Source: Liolophura sinensis (Eukaryota > Mollusca > Polyplacophora > Chitonida > Chitonidae). From it: DNA of 64,000 nt. Shown here in pieces: positions 1 to 9,471 of this stretch. Position 1 is the stretch's first letter, and every line of letters starts with the position of its first letter. The notes under the pieces are model-generated. The model was given only the letters and a program-made list of their open reading frames with translations. It had not been told where the DNA came from and did no database searches. The position numbers and the translations under genes are program-made. The DNA is taken from assembly GCF_032854445.1 (NCBI RefSeq), contig NC_088299.1:845001-909000 (forward strand). The letters are read 5' to 3'.

Positions 1-54
1 TGTAGTCAGTTCCCCTCAGCTGCCATATCCAAACGCTTCCGTTTCTGTCCACAG

Positions 55-1693
55 TTCACACAGGTAATGTCATGTTTCTATGGTTACCACGACATTTCCG
101 TGACGGTGCCTACCACGATCGTGAGGGCTGACAACTCCACTTTGTGTCCTACTGGGTATGTCAGATTCTTCGTTCCTACTCGTCTAGTGCTTCACCCATA
201 GCGGTTAGTAGGTTATCCAAGAACTGTTCAATTTTGTTTTTAATTCGCCAGCGTCAAACTAATTATTGCGATTCTTAAGCAAGTTGGATCACCATCAAAG
301 GCATGTTGCAGGTATAATGCAATCTTCCACGGAATAGATATTTTCAGTTGTTAATACCTGAAGGGGAATCGATATTTCCTTGTATACACAAGGAAATGTC
401 ACACCACATATATTTCACAACAGGGCACACCCAAGTTTGAACAATACATAAAAGACGTATAAAAAAGACGTATAAAAACAAGACGTATAAACAAGACGTA
501 TAAACAGGACGTAAAGGATGCCCATAAGGATTTCGTGATTTCAGCACATGTTGATCCATTAATATTGTGATTTTAAGACATACTGGTTACAGAATATTGC
601 GATTTATACTGAAGATCTTATACTGAATGAACATAATGTATTACGTCTTAAAGATGTTTCCCATAATTTTTTTGACATATTCTCCTCTTTCAGAGAAATC
701 GTAACAGTCAACAGCATCACCACGTCGTGGAAACTGCAGCTCTACAAGTATCTCCAGCCTGCCATCATTTTGGTGGGGCTCATTGGAAACATGTTGTCTT
801 TCCTCGTGATGTCTTCCAAATACATGGGACAGTTTTCCTTCCCCGTTTACTTGAAGACTTTGGCCGTGTTGGACAGCCTAGTTCTGTTTCATTATGGAAT
901 GACATATGTCGACACTGTCAGCTACCATAAAGAGCCTATATTCGGCTTCCGCATGAGAAGTCATACGGCTTGTCTAATATATCCCTACATAGTAGGGGTA
1001 GCACAACTGTCGTCTGCTTGGTGTGTTGTTGTTTTCACCGTTGACAGAGCGGTTGCAATTTGTAAGCCATTCTACGCACGCGAGCACTTTACAAACTTTC
1101 GCTCGCGAGTGGCTGTTGGGTTTATTATTGGATTAATGATGTTGTCTCAGATCTATCATCAAATATTTCTCAAAGAAGACATAAAGACCTGTCCGGAACC
1201 TTTCTCTTTCCCACTGACTGGTATTACTTTGAAAGCGATTGACGTGTTCGCCTTCATTTCCAAGATTATCTTGCTTATGCTTTTGCCGTTTGCCGTCGTG
1301 CTGGTTTGCAATATTTGTGTTATTTTAGCAGTGAAAAGAAGAAGGGCAGTTGCCGAAGTACATGTTGGACCGTCCACAGTTTCAGACAAGGATAATGGCA
1401 CAGGCAAAAACCAAGACACAGAGAGAGGAATGTCCCTGAAACTCTGCTCTGTCTCCGTAACTTTCCTAGTGTTGTCTTTGCCAGACGCCATCATGGTGGT
1501 CATGGACTTATGGAACATCCTCCTCGACGTACATAAATGGTACTTGCGATACAAGAACTTTCGGCACATGGCAAGAATGATTTTCAGCCTGAATTTTGCA
1601 GTTAACTATCTGTTGTACGGAATTGCCTTCAGGAAGCAAGTTATACTGTGCAGAACATGTCGAAAATATGCTCCGGATGACGTGACCTGTTAA
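55..1693 (+). CDS. Rhodopsin-class orphan GPCR (paralogue 1), last two exons
   Basis: Two exons are visible: 55-155 (after TTTCTGTCCACAG, donor GTATGT, leaves phase 2) and 694-1693 (after a TTCTCCTCTTTCAG acceptor; TAA stop). The first encodes a short extracellular stretch with two Cys and an N-glycosylation site (NST). The second encodes all seven membrane segments: TM1 around LIGNMLSFLVMSS, TM2 LAVLDSLVLFHYG, TM3 ending FTVDRAVAI, TM5 LLMLLPFAVVLVC, TM6 FLVLSLPDAIMVV and TM7 FSLNFAVNYLLYG, followed by a short Cys-containing tail. DRY is replaced by DRA and NPxxY by NxxxNYxxYG, a TM7 style I associate with invertebrate FMRFamide/myosuppressin-like receptors. The 101-nt upstream exon matches the 101-nt exon 3 of the paralogue at 24171-30126 in length, phase and cysteine pattern, which fixes the gene model. 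Earlier exons lie outside the window. The ligand is unknown. Confidence 0.85.
451..515. repeat. Short tandem repeat AAGACGTATAAA-like (about 15 bp)
   Basis: About four or five imperfect copies of an AAGACGTATAAA unit lie in the intron (156-693) of the first GPCR gene. This is a simple local expansion with no other signal seen in that intron. Confidence 0.7.
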
Positions 1694-1862
1694 CGACCTT
1701 CATCTGAACCAGTATTTGATCTTGAATTATTCCAAGAAAGACTTCATAAGCTTTGAAAAGATTCGATGTTCTCTATATCAAAACAGCAGTAGCGACATAT
1801 TTTCTTCACCAGGAAAAATACATTAGAGTGATTTTCTAACGATAAGGAAATCGTTCATGTTG

Positions 1863-2175
1863 AATAAAAATCCTTCCATTTGGACGCCAACCCTTCATCT
1901 TGGACAAAAAACCTCTTAACTGGGATGCAAATCCTTTATCTTGGACGATAGTGATATCCAAATCTCTCAGAACATACAATGACAGTCGATAGCTATCACG
2001 GTTATGTCATTTTCTCAGCGATTTCCGTTTGCATCAAACCAAAGTACATAATAATGTCCATGTGCCTGTACTTTGTGCTGTTAATTTACAATATATAAAG
2101 TTAATAAGTGATATAATTATTCGTTACGTTTGCTTTCTTTACCCAGTTTGTCGCTGATAAATTTGTGTAAATAAA
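1863..2175 (+). promoter_or_regulatory. Candidate poly(A) signals AATAAA (1863-1868, 2170-2175)
   Basis: Two AATAAA hexamers lie 170 and 477 nt downstream of the stop codon of the first GPCR, in AT-rich sequence. Either could define the 3' end. Hexamers are common in AT-rich DNA, so this is weak evidence. From 2176 to 2800 I see no gene. Confidence 0.35.
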
Positions 2176-2800
2176 ATGATTGGTAGATTGTAGTAATTCA
2201 TCCATAAATGTAACGACTTAAAGGGATACGGAATCGTCGTTGATTGGTTGGGATGAGAGGTAGGCAAGTCCTGGCTAAGCTCAGGCTAAGTTTATTCATA
2301 GGCACTGTACATATATTCTAGCTTGACCGAGGCTGTATAATTTAACCAAGGAATTCTTATCACCACTGTCAGCCAATCAGCGTTGGCTATGCACCCCTTT
2401 AAAATATTTATTTGATTGTTGCTTAACACCCTACCGAAGAATTTTTGATTTATACGATGGCGGTCAATACTCCGCCCGCGGTAAATAACAAACATTTGAG
2501 AAGTTTGACAAAACGCAACTCACGCTCTTGTGTACCAATGACCAAACCGTTGCAGGTACAAACTGCATTGAATTTCCGGCCATTCCGTCATCACATAGTT
2601 GCGTAAGATCACCAACAAAGTCTGAAGCTCTCCTAAACGATCCGTCTTATATCTCCATCTTGTGAGCCCTCGATCTTTATAAACAGGGCAAGGGCAGTTC
2701 CCCAGTTCCCAGCTTGGGTTTCCCTTCCCTGTACATCTATCACGATTGATAAACTGGATCCAGCATATGCCCATCGTAGACAACGCAGTCTCCATGTGTA

Positions 2801-3019
2801 CACTCAGTCGGTTAGCTCGTTAGCGCAGGGTAATGACCCAGGTGTCTCTCACCAATGCGGTCGCTGTGAGTTCAAGTCCAGCTCACGCTGGCTTCATCTC
2901 CGGCCGTGCGTGGGAAGGTCCTCCAGCAACCTGCGGATGGTCGTGGGTTTCCCCCGGGCCTCTGCCCGGTTTCCTCCCACCATAATGCTGGCCACCATCG
3001 TATAAGTGAAATATTCTTG
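2801..3019 (+). mobile_element. tRNA-derived SINE, 5' part, interrupted by the Polinton
   Basis: A box-A-like CTCAGTCGGTTAGC and box-B-like GTGAGTTCAAGTCCAGC occur at the 5' end. They are followed by the conserved body found in the other copies (GGATGGTCGTGGGTTTCC, CACCATAATGCTGGCC, GTGAAATATTCTTGAG). The sequence stops at 3019 exactly where the Polinton terminus begins. The missing tail (AGTACGGCATAAAACACC plus AAATAAATAAAT) is found at 15620-15653, on the other side of the Polinton. Confidence 0.9.
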
Positions 3020-3184
3020 AGTAGTAGGGGGAGGGAGGGTTCTGGCGCACGCCCCTCTTGGTAAATAGAGGCCCCCAGCCCCTATTCCCGGCGAGATCCA
3101 GAAGTTCTAGTATACACACTATAGGTTCTGGCGCACGCCCCCCTTGGGGCCCTCCCCAGAACAAAATAGAGGCTCCACCCCCCA
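3020..3184 (+). repeat. Polinton left terminal inverted repeat
   Basis: About 165 bp, matching the reverse complement of 15449-15614 until both diverge in a C run. Each TIR contains the motif GGTTCTGGCGCACGCC twice (here at 3038 and 3124) and the phrase AATAGAGGC twice, so the TIR has an internal duplication. Confidence 0.92.
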
Positions 3185-3253
3185 TCTGGGGTTCTATTAG
3201 ACATACCCATTGCTCAGATATGCTTCTACACCAATTGTGTATACAACAACAAC

Positions 3254-3526
3254 ATGCCAAAGGGTTATAATAATTGCCGGTGGCTACCCATAGGCTCCAC
3301 GGAGCTCTGTGGTAAGAGTTGTCTAGGGGAGTACTGTGGGGTTCACCTAAACCGTCTGCGCAAGCGTCTTGGCCCATGTATTAGCTGCGGTCGGGGTGTT
3401 AAAAACCGATTTCAGCTCTGCATGGCCTGCGGATATAATAGGGTCCAGATGCGTGAAAGACAGCGGAGGCTCAAGACTTTCTTGGATGAGTTCAAACGGC
3501 TGGCGGCTATCGAAATTTACAATTAG
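3254..3526 (+). CDS. Small zinc-ribbon protein of the Polinton (90 aa)
   Basis: Intact ORF, the first gene inside the left TIR. The N-terminal half has Cys/His pairs (CGKSCLGEYCGVH), followed by two CxxC knuckles (CISCGRG and CMACG), a spacing typical of a structural zinc site. The C-terminus is basic and helical (RERQRRLKTFLDEFKRL). Small Cys-rich proteins at this end are, from memory, common in invertebrate Polintons. A role in DNA binding or regulation is only inferred. It lies 22 nt upstream of the PolB start region on the same strand. ATG 3254 is the only sensible start. Confidence 0.6.
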   Translation: MPKGYNNCRWLPIGSTELCGKSCLGEYCGVHLNRLRKRLGPCISCGRGVKNRFQLCMACGYNRVQMRERQRRLKTFLDEFKRLAAIEIYN

Positions 3527-3547
3527 AGAGATGCTTTTATTAGTATA

Positions 3548-6500
3548 ATGATGATATCGGCGCGTACAATGAGGCACCATCAAAAAGCGCGAGCACTACG
3601 GGGGGAGTTTGAGACACTCCTAGGTGTGCGGCCTTAGTACCCACGGTCCCGCAATGCCTTGGAAGAATTGCAGGGGATCCTCGACAGGCATAAAACGGCT
3701 GTGGCTGAGTTGAACTCCCGAAGTAACGAGGAGTTGAAGCAAGACGCCAAGAACCTCCTCAGTAACGAGGAGTTGGATGAATTGCTAGGCGGAATACTGG
3801 ATGAAAAGAAACTAGAATTCACTAACACCGGCCGCGCTATAAGGAATCTCCTCCGGGCCAGGCAGATGGGCGTACCCGAAGGCGTTTGGACGGACCCAAT
3901 AGCCATCTTAGAAGAAATTCGAGCCATTATTCGCCAGAAGCTAGAAGAAGAGATCCTGGCACTCAACGGGGTTAAGTTCCAACTAGACCTCACGGTTCAG
4001 CTGCGAAGGGGCAACGCCGATGGCAGTGAAGAGTATACCAGCCCAGTACTCCAACAGGAAACAGGAGGCCCTCTTAGAGGCTGGCGACATTGACTGGGCT
4101 CTAGATAAGGCCTTCCCCATCATCCAGGAGGTGCTGGAAAAATGGACACAGCGAGGGTCAGGGTGGGTTGTCAACAGTGTGCAAACACTCTGGCTTGACA
4201 TTGCAAGGTATCAGCCACTGAGAGGGGGGTCCTACATCCCCCTACCTGCAGCTGTGAGTAATAAGAAAACAGTCATCAATGTGAAGAACAAAGACGACGA
4301 CTGCCTCCGATGGGCACTCCGGTCTGCCTTATTTCCAGCCGCCCGGGACCCTCAGAAACCAACAAAATATCCCACCTATGATGGTCTTGACTTTGGGGTG
4401 ATCGACGCCCCCACGCCCATCTCTCAGATCCCTAAAGTGGAGGAAAAGAACGACCTCGCCATCAACGTGTTCGGGTGGGACAAGGGTGTGATCATGCACC
4501 GCCTCAACAAGAAGCCCGGCGACACGCCCCGAATTAATCTGCTGCTGATTGAGAAGGCAGGCAAATTCCATTATACGTGGATAAAAGATCTCGATCGTCT
4601 CCTGTTCCAAAAAAGTAAGAAACGAAATCGCAAACACTTCTGCGAGCGCTGCCTACACGGTTACACAAGGGAGGATCTGCTCGAGGCGCACAAGCCGGAA
4701 TGCCGAGGGATTGGCCAGACGGCGGTGAGGGTGGAAATGCCCCTGGAGGGGGAAAACAAGTTCACCTTTCAGAACCACCACAAACAGCTACCGGCTCCGT
4801 TCATCATATATGCCGACTTCGAGGCTCTGACCAGAAAGGTTGAAGGCCCGCCGCCGTCACCTACAGAAAGCAGCACTCAAAAGACTCAGCACCACGAGCC
4901 CTGCAGTTACTGCTATGTTGTGGTGCGTTGCGACGGCCACACAAAACGCCCCGTGGAATACAGAGGCCCTAACGCGACGAAACACTTCCTCAGAGCTCTC
5001 CAACAGGAGGAGCGGGAAATCAAAAATGTTCTAGCCAACCCTATAGCCATGAATATGACTCCCCAAGATTGGCAGGCCCACAACAACGCCGCAACCTGCC
5101 ACGTGTGTGAGAAGCCTCTAGGCGCCGATTCTGTGCGCGATCACTGCCATATCACCGGCAAGTACAGAGGCACGGCCCACAACGCATGCAACCTAAAGTT
5201 GCGGCTGGGTCCCAAGACAGCCATGCCAGTAGTCTTCCACAACCTACGGGGCTACGACGGGCACCTCCTGATACAAACCATAAGTAAGGTGGAGGGCCGC
5301 ATCTCCTGCATCCCCAACAACACGGAAAAGTACATCTCCTTCTCGCTGGGCCAGCTCCGCTTCATCGACAGCGTTCAATTCTTACCGACTTCCCTTGACA
5401 ATCTGGTTGAGGCCAACAAACCTAAGGCTTTCCACATCACAGCCCGGTATGAGCCCGCCGAAGAAAAACGAAAGTTACTCATGCGCAAGGGTGTCTACCC
5501 CTATGAGTATATTGACTCCTGGGAACGCTTCGACGAGTCCAGCCTCCCACCCAAAGAGGCTTTCTACAGTAAGCTCAAAGTCGGAGGCATTAGCGATGAG
5601 GACTACATCCACGCTCAACAGGTATGGAAGGCATTTGACTGCACCAATCTGGGGGACTACACAGACCTTTACTGCCGCACAGACGTGCTTCTATTGGCTG
5701 ATGTGTTTGAGGCCTTCGGGAAGACTTGTTTACGGCAGTATGGATTGGATCCTGCTCACTTCTTTGAGCCCAGGTCTCTCGTGGGATGCGCTGTTCAAGA
5801 AGACCGGGGCAGAGCTGGAGCTGTTGACCGACTACGAACAAAATATCTTTTCATTGAGAAGGGGTTGCGAGGAGGTATCTCCATGGTAAGTAAGCGATAC
5901 GCCAAAGCCAATAATCCACAGGTGGAGGGATACAACCCCGAAAGCCCAAACAGCTATATCCAATACCTAGACGCCAATAATCTATATGGCTGGGCTATGA
6001 GTCAGTTTCTTCCAACGGGCGGCTTCCAGTGGGTAGGTGACGCGCAGCGTCTCGGTGAAACGATTGATACCCACCCCCACGACATTCCACGAGATTCGCC
6101 CAGAGCCCTTGGATGGAACCCTATATCAGGATGAACACCAAGCTCCGAAAAACGGCCGCGAGTAAATTCGAGAAGGACCTGTACAAGCTAATGAACAACT
6201 CGGTCTTCGGAAAAACCATGGAAAACCTCCGGAAGCGTGTGGACGTCAAGCTGGTACGCTCTGGAGAAGACGACAAGCTCCGACACTTGATAGCCTGCCC
6301 GAGCTTCGCACGGGCAAACATATTTGATGATGACCTCGCAGCGATTCAGATGCACAAGACCCGTCTAGTCCTAAACCGACCTATCTACGTGAGCATGAGC
6401 ATTCAAGATCTCTCCAAGCACCTGATGTACAACTTCTACTACAACCACATGAAGGCCCAGTACGGAGAGCGCTGCCAGCTCCTCTACACTGACAGGGATA

Positions 6501-6973
6501 GTCTGCTACTCGAGATTCAGAATGAGGATGTTTATAGGGATATGGCTGAGAATGCAAACCTGTACGACACCTCAGATTACCCACAAGACCACCCCCTGCA
6601 CAGCGTTGCAAATATGAAGGTCTTGGGGAAAATGAAGGACGAATTTGCCGGGCGGCCGATCGCCGAATACATTGGTCTGCGCCCCAAGATGTACTCCATT
6701 CTGGAGGCAGGCGGAGCCAACATTAAGAAGGTCAAGGGCGTGAAAAAGTGAGTTGTGGAAAAGTGCATCCGCCATAGGCAGTACAAAAAGGTCCTCTTCG
6801 AGAAGAAGATCTTCCGACACGGTATGGACGTGCTGCGATAAGAGCGCCACCATATCTATGGGCAGCACCTGAATAAGGTCTCACTGTCCCCCTTCGATAG
6901 TAAGCGCTGGATCGCCGAAGATGGTGTCCGCACCTTGGCTTACGGCCATAGAGATGCGGCACCCGCAGGATGA
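3548..6973 (+). pseudogene. PolB: Protein-primed DNA polymerase B, broken in several places
   Basis: Family B polymerase that would replicate the element. Reading begins at ATG 3548. Visible in order: N-terminal helical region (to ~4093); C2HC-type finger near 4647-4710; ExoI IIYADFEAL (~4803); an HNH/EndoVII-like Cys-His block (CHVCEKPLG to DHCHITGK, ~5097-5200); ExoII VFHNLRGYDGH (~5233); ExoIII YTDLYCRTDVLLLADVFE (~5659); PolA YLDANNLYGWAM (~5965); PolB KLMNNSVFGKTMEN (~6187); PolC LLYTDRDSLL (~6481); C-terminal block ending in LAYGH (~6950). Breaks: TAG at 3635; change of frame near 4040-4060, so the ORF at 3659-4093 is the polymerase N-terminus and not a separate gene; a pair of compensating frameshifts around 5770 and 5850; a frame change with apparent loss of the palm segment between motifs near 6090-6115; TGA at 6749; TAA at 6839. 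The PolC motif reads YTDRDS where YTDTDS is usual. Not functional as it stands. Confidence 0.92.
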
Positions 6974-7036
6974 TGGGCAGGATGGGACATCCTCTTCGAG
7001 GAACTACTAGCGCCGTAGATCCCCATCCGGGGGAAG

Positions 7037-8011
7037 CTAAGTATCGGGAGGCACTATAAGCAACTCCTCACGAACAAATCCCCGTCGAAGGCCATCCGAC
7101 GTATCGTCTAGATAGTACAGCACGGGCTCATTAGGCTTTGTGACAAAGCGCCCAAGCCGATATATCTCTAGAGACCACACAGGATCAGTCGCGCGGCGGC
7201 GGCCGCCCTCCAGCTCTCCAGGCTGATAGAGATAACGAACGCCAACACCCTCGGGGATCTTCCGCTCATTAAGTCCAACGGGACGACCTGGAACCGTCGA
7301 GGAAGGCTTATGGGGCACCCCTTTTGCCTTGATGGCGTCTTCCGGCTTTTTACCGATCAGTCTCGTTGTCTCGTTATTCAGAGCGGCCACAACAGAGGGC
7401 TGCCGAGCCACCCATTCAGTAGACCGGTGTTCGGGAGGGAGGCGCATCTCCTGGGCGTACTGATGTGCAAAGATCCGCTCAGCCAGAGTACGGTTGAAAC
7501 GCTCCACTATGCCTTTGTCTCGGTGGATATCCACGCGGCCTCGGCGGACTGTGACATCGTGTTTGGCCAGCAGTTGGCTCACCGCACCCATAAACTCGCG
7601 CCCAAGGTCAACTTGGAGAAGCTTCGGCCATCTCAGGGGTCCCCGCTTGTAAATGCGAGAGAGCGCATCAGACACTTCTTTGGAATCTTTAGTAGCCAGA
7701 GGTTCCGCCTCCTTGTAGCGAGAAGCGACATCAACAACTGTCAGCGCGTACTTATACAGCTTCCGGCCTCGCCGATCATGTGGTAGAAATAGAAGATCAG
7801 CTTGGTGGATGTCATTCGGCATGGAAACATCGAACATAGGCCTCGGTATTTTTCCGGGGACGAGGCAGGTATATCTGCCAGATAGCCTGCTTTTCAGCCA
7901 GGCCCGGACCACATCTTCGGAGACAAGTTTCTGGATGGCCGCGCGGCCCTTCCAGTACCCACGAGGGCTGTAGTAGATATTTGCCAGGCGAGCAGACACC
8001 TTACTAGCCAT
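7037..8011 (-). CDS. INT: Polinton integrase, rve/DDE family (324 aa)
   Basis: Retroviral-type integrase that would insert the element. The catalytic triad is D72 (HQADLLFLPHD), D135 (LLQVDLGREF) and E170 (DKGIVERFNRTL). Thirty-four residues lie between the second D and the E, as expected for this fold. The N-terminus carries the Polinton signature YYSPRGYWKG and the C-terminal ~90 residues include a small beta domain (VRYLYQPGE, DPVWSLEIYRL). The frame is open from ATG 8011 to the stop at 7037, so this is one of the few large genes left intact. It faces the polymerase tail-to-tail (gap about 60 nt). Family assignment is firm; activity is unknown. Confidence 0.93.
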   Translation of the reverse strand: MASKVSARLANIYYSPRGYWKGRAAIQKLVSEDVVRAWLKSRLSGRYTCLVPGKIPRPMFDVSMPNDIHQADLLFLPHDRRGRKLYKYALTVVDVASRYKEAEPLATKDSKEVSDALSRIYKRGPLRWPKLLQVDLGREFMGAVSQLLAKHDVTVRRGRVDIHRDKGIVERFNRTLAERIFAHQYAQEMRLPPEHRSTEWVARQPSVVAALNNETTRLIGKKPEDAIKAKGVPHKPSSTVPGRPVGLNERKIPEGVGVRYLYQPGELEGGRRRATDPVWSLEIYRLGRFVTKPNEPVLYYLDDTSDGLRRGFVREELLIVPPDT

Positions 8012-8198
8012 GTCATCAAGGTATTCTAGCAGCCCTCTAACAGATTTGCGACGAAAATGATGTGGCGCAGAACCACCTCACTACTAAGATCGTGCCTGCC
8101 ATACGGCGAGGAGCTCGATGGCGAGTCCGGCACAGTCAGTTCGGATTACTTGGTGAGTTTTGCGATTCCGTCCATCATCATTGCGATGGAGGCCATTA

Positions 8199-8438
8199 CT
8201 ACTTGATTATATTGGGAGGAAGGAGCCCTTGTTTAATTAGCAGGTCCTTCGAAAACATGGCCAGGCCTACATCTGCAATGACCATGCCGACATCACGGGG
8301 TGTTAAGTCCAGCTTCGGGAGGGCTCCTTTCAGGAACATCTGGCCGAGGCGAGCATATCCAGTAGCCAGGAGAGAGACCACAGTGGCGTGGTAGGCCGCG
8401 TTGACTAGCACTTTTCCGTCACCGGGTGGAGTAGACAT
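8199..8438 (-). CDS. Small conserved hydrophobic Polinton protein (79 aa)
   Basis: Intact ORF beginning MSTPPGDGKVLVNAAYHATV, with two hydrophobic segments (AAYHATVVSLLATGYARLG and VGMVIADVGLAMF) that could be membrane helices. I recall similar short ORFs next to Polinton integrases in other invertebrates but know no function. Its start overlaps the end of the upstream minus-strand gene by 34 nt, consistent with polycistronic packing. Between it and the integrase start, 8012-8198 is about 190 nt without a clear gene. Confidence 0.55.
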   Translation of the reverse strand: MSTPPGDGKVLVNAAYHATVVSLLATGYARLGQMFLKGALPKLDLTPRDVGMVIADVGLAMFSKDLLIKQGLLPPNIIK

Positions 8439-8959
8439 GCTGATCTATATAGAAAGGGTCGCGACGTGTATTCAAATGGAGATTCTTTTCTTGCGGCGTG
8501 ATATATGCATGCGGCATAATATCTGCACCTCGTGCATGCGGCGTAATATCTGCACCTCGTGCATGTGCTGTTTAGCGGCTGCGCCACGCGTAGCAACACA
8601 AGCACTGCAAGGCCGCCAACGCCTAATAACGCCAGGGGCGCCCTCCAGCGGGTGATTTGGTGTGCATTCGTAGAATCCGGTTCCTTCGCAAAATCTGTGG
8701 CTCCCACCCCCTTCGTAGAATCCGGTTCCTTCGGCTGTTTCTTGGTGGAATCAGCTGCGCCAAGCAAAGCAGCCTTTGCCTCGCGAAGCTCGTCCTTGAG
8801 CTTTTCAGCCTTGGCCTTTCTCGCTGCAGCACCCGCTCGACCCGCAGCGACTCTTTTGGGATTCTTCGCAGGGCCGTCATTCGTAGAATCCGCTGTCACC
8901 CCCTCCGCTTCCTTCGGGCCTTCCGGATTCGTTGTACTCATGTTCCTCTGGATCATCAT
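8405..8959 (-). CDS. Lys/Ala-rich coiled-coil protein with one membrane segment (184 aa)
   Basis: Open frame. The N-terminal third is highly charged and begins with a basic NPKRVAAGRAGAAARKAKAE block, a motif I recall in Polinton accessory proteins, followed by a likely coiled coil. A linker repeats the phrase EPDST. A hydrophobic helix (APLALLGVGGLAVLVLL) sits at about residues 108-124, then a C-terminal part with the sequence CTRCRYYAAC twice in tandem. The basic head suggests nucleic-acid or capsid contact (inference). It overlaps the next gene upstream (8877-9446) by 83 nt and the 79-aa gene downstream. The repeated Cys segment comes from a 27-bp DNA duplication around 8510-8570. M1 or M7 (MSTT) could be the start. 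Confidence 0.55.
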   Translation of the reverse strand: MMIQRNMSTTNPEGPKEAEGVTADSTNDGPAKNPKRVAAGRAGAAARKAKAEKLKDELREAKAALLGAADSTKKQPKEPDSTKGVGATDFAKEPDSTNAHQITRWRAPLALLGVGGLAVLVLLRVAQPLNSTCTRCRYYAACTRCRYYAACIYHAARKESPFEYTSRPFLYRSACLLHPVTEKC

Positions 8960-9446
8960 TTCTAGGAGAGCAGTGGTGTTTAAATGAGCAGTGCTCAGTA
9001 GTGGTTAGCGCCATGGTTAACGGTGCCAAGTACTTACCATAGCAGTAGTATAGCCAGCAGCTAGCACTGCTAAGCGCCTGTTCAACAAATGGGTCGGTGG
9101 CGAGCTGTGCCATGAGCATTGGTCGATTCTCGGGTGGGATTGGTAGGAGCCAGCTGGCTGCCCCTACATATGATATCAAGAATATACCTCCGAGACCGTC
9201 AACCATCCGCGCACCGAGCTTAGCCTCGTACCTGGAGTGCAGCCTTTCAACGTCTTTGTCGCACATGGAGTCGATCTCAGCGGCTGTTACGTCTTTTCCC
9301 AGATATCGCTTGACCTGCCCACCCACCGCAAGTGCCGCCAGCCTATCCCTGAGCTGCTGTGCATGTTTGCTGGGCTGTTGGCTGAGCTTCTCCTCCTCCT
9401 CCTCCTCTGCGCCCAGAATATCGTCTATAAGCTCGTCGGTATCCAT
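8877..9446 (-). CDS. Conserved Polinton protein, acidic N-terminus (189 aa)
   Basis: Intact ORF. It has an acidic start (DELIDDILGAEEEEEE), a conserved helical core (SKHAQQLRDRLAALAVGGQV, then RYLGKDVTAAEI), then a hydrophobic central region (FLISYVGAASWLLPIPPENR) and LSSASCWLYYCYGKYLAPLT. From memory, proteins with the SKHAQ...LAVGG and PIPPEN phrases recur in cnidarian and molluscan Polintons beside the ATPase. Their function is unknown; a virion component is plausible. The ATG lies 25 nt downstream of the ATPase stop, in the same minus-strand block. The C-terminal ~40 residues are low-complexity (Gly/Glu/Ser) and may be degenerate. Confidence 0.6.
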   Translation of the reverse strand: MDTDELIDDILGAEEEEEEKLSQQPSKHAQQLRDRLAALAVGGQVKRYLGKDVTAAEIDSMCDKDVERLHSRYEAKLGARMVDGLGGIFLISYVGAASWLLPIPPENRPMLMAQLATDPFVEQALSSASCWLYYCYGKYLAPLTMALTTTEHCSFKHHCSPRNDDPEEHEYNESGRPEGSGGGDSGFYE

Positions 9447-9471
9447 TATTAATATGTAGGGGCGACTACGT

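Noticed and set aside
2883-3377. 164-codon minus-strand ORF spanning the SINE and the Polinton TIR
   Set aside because: It crosses the insertion junction between two unrelated repeats, so it cannot be an ancestral gene.
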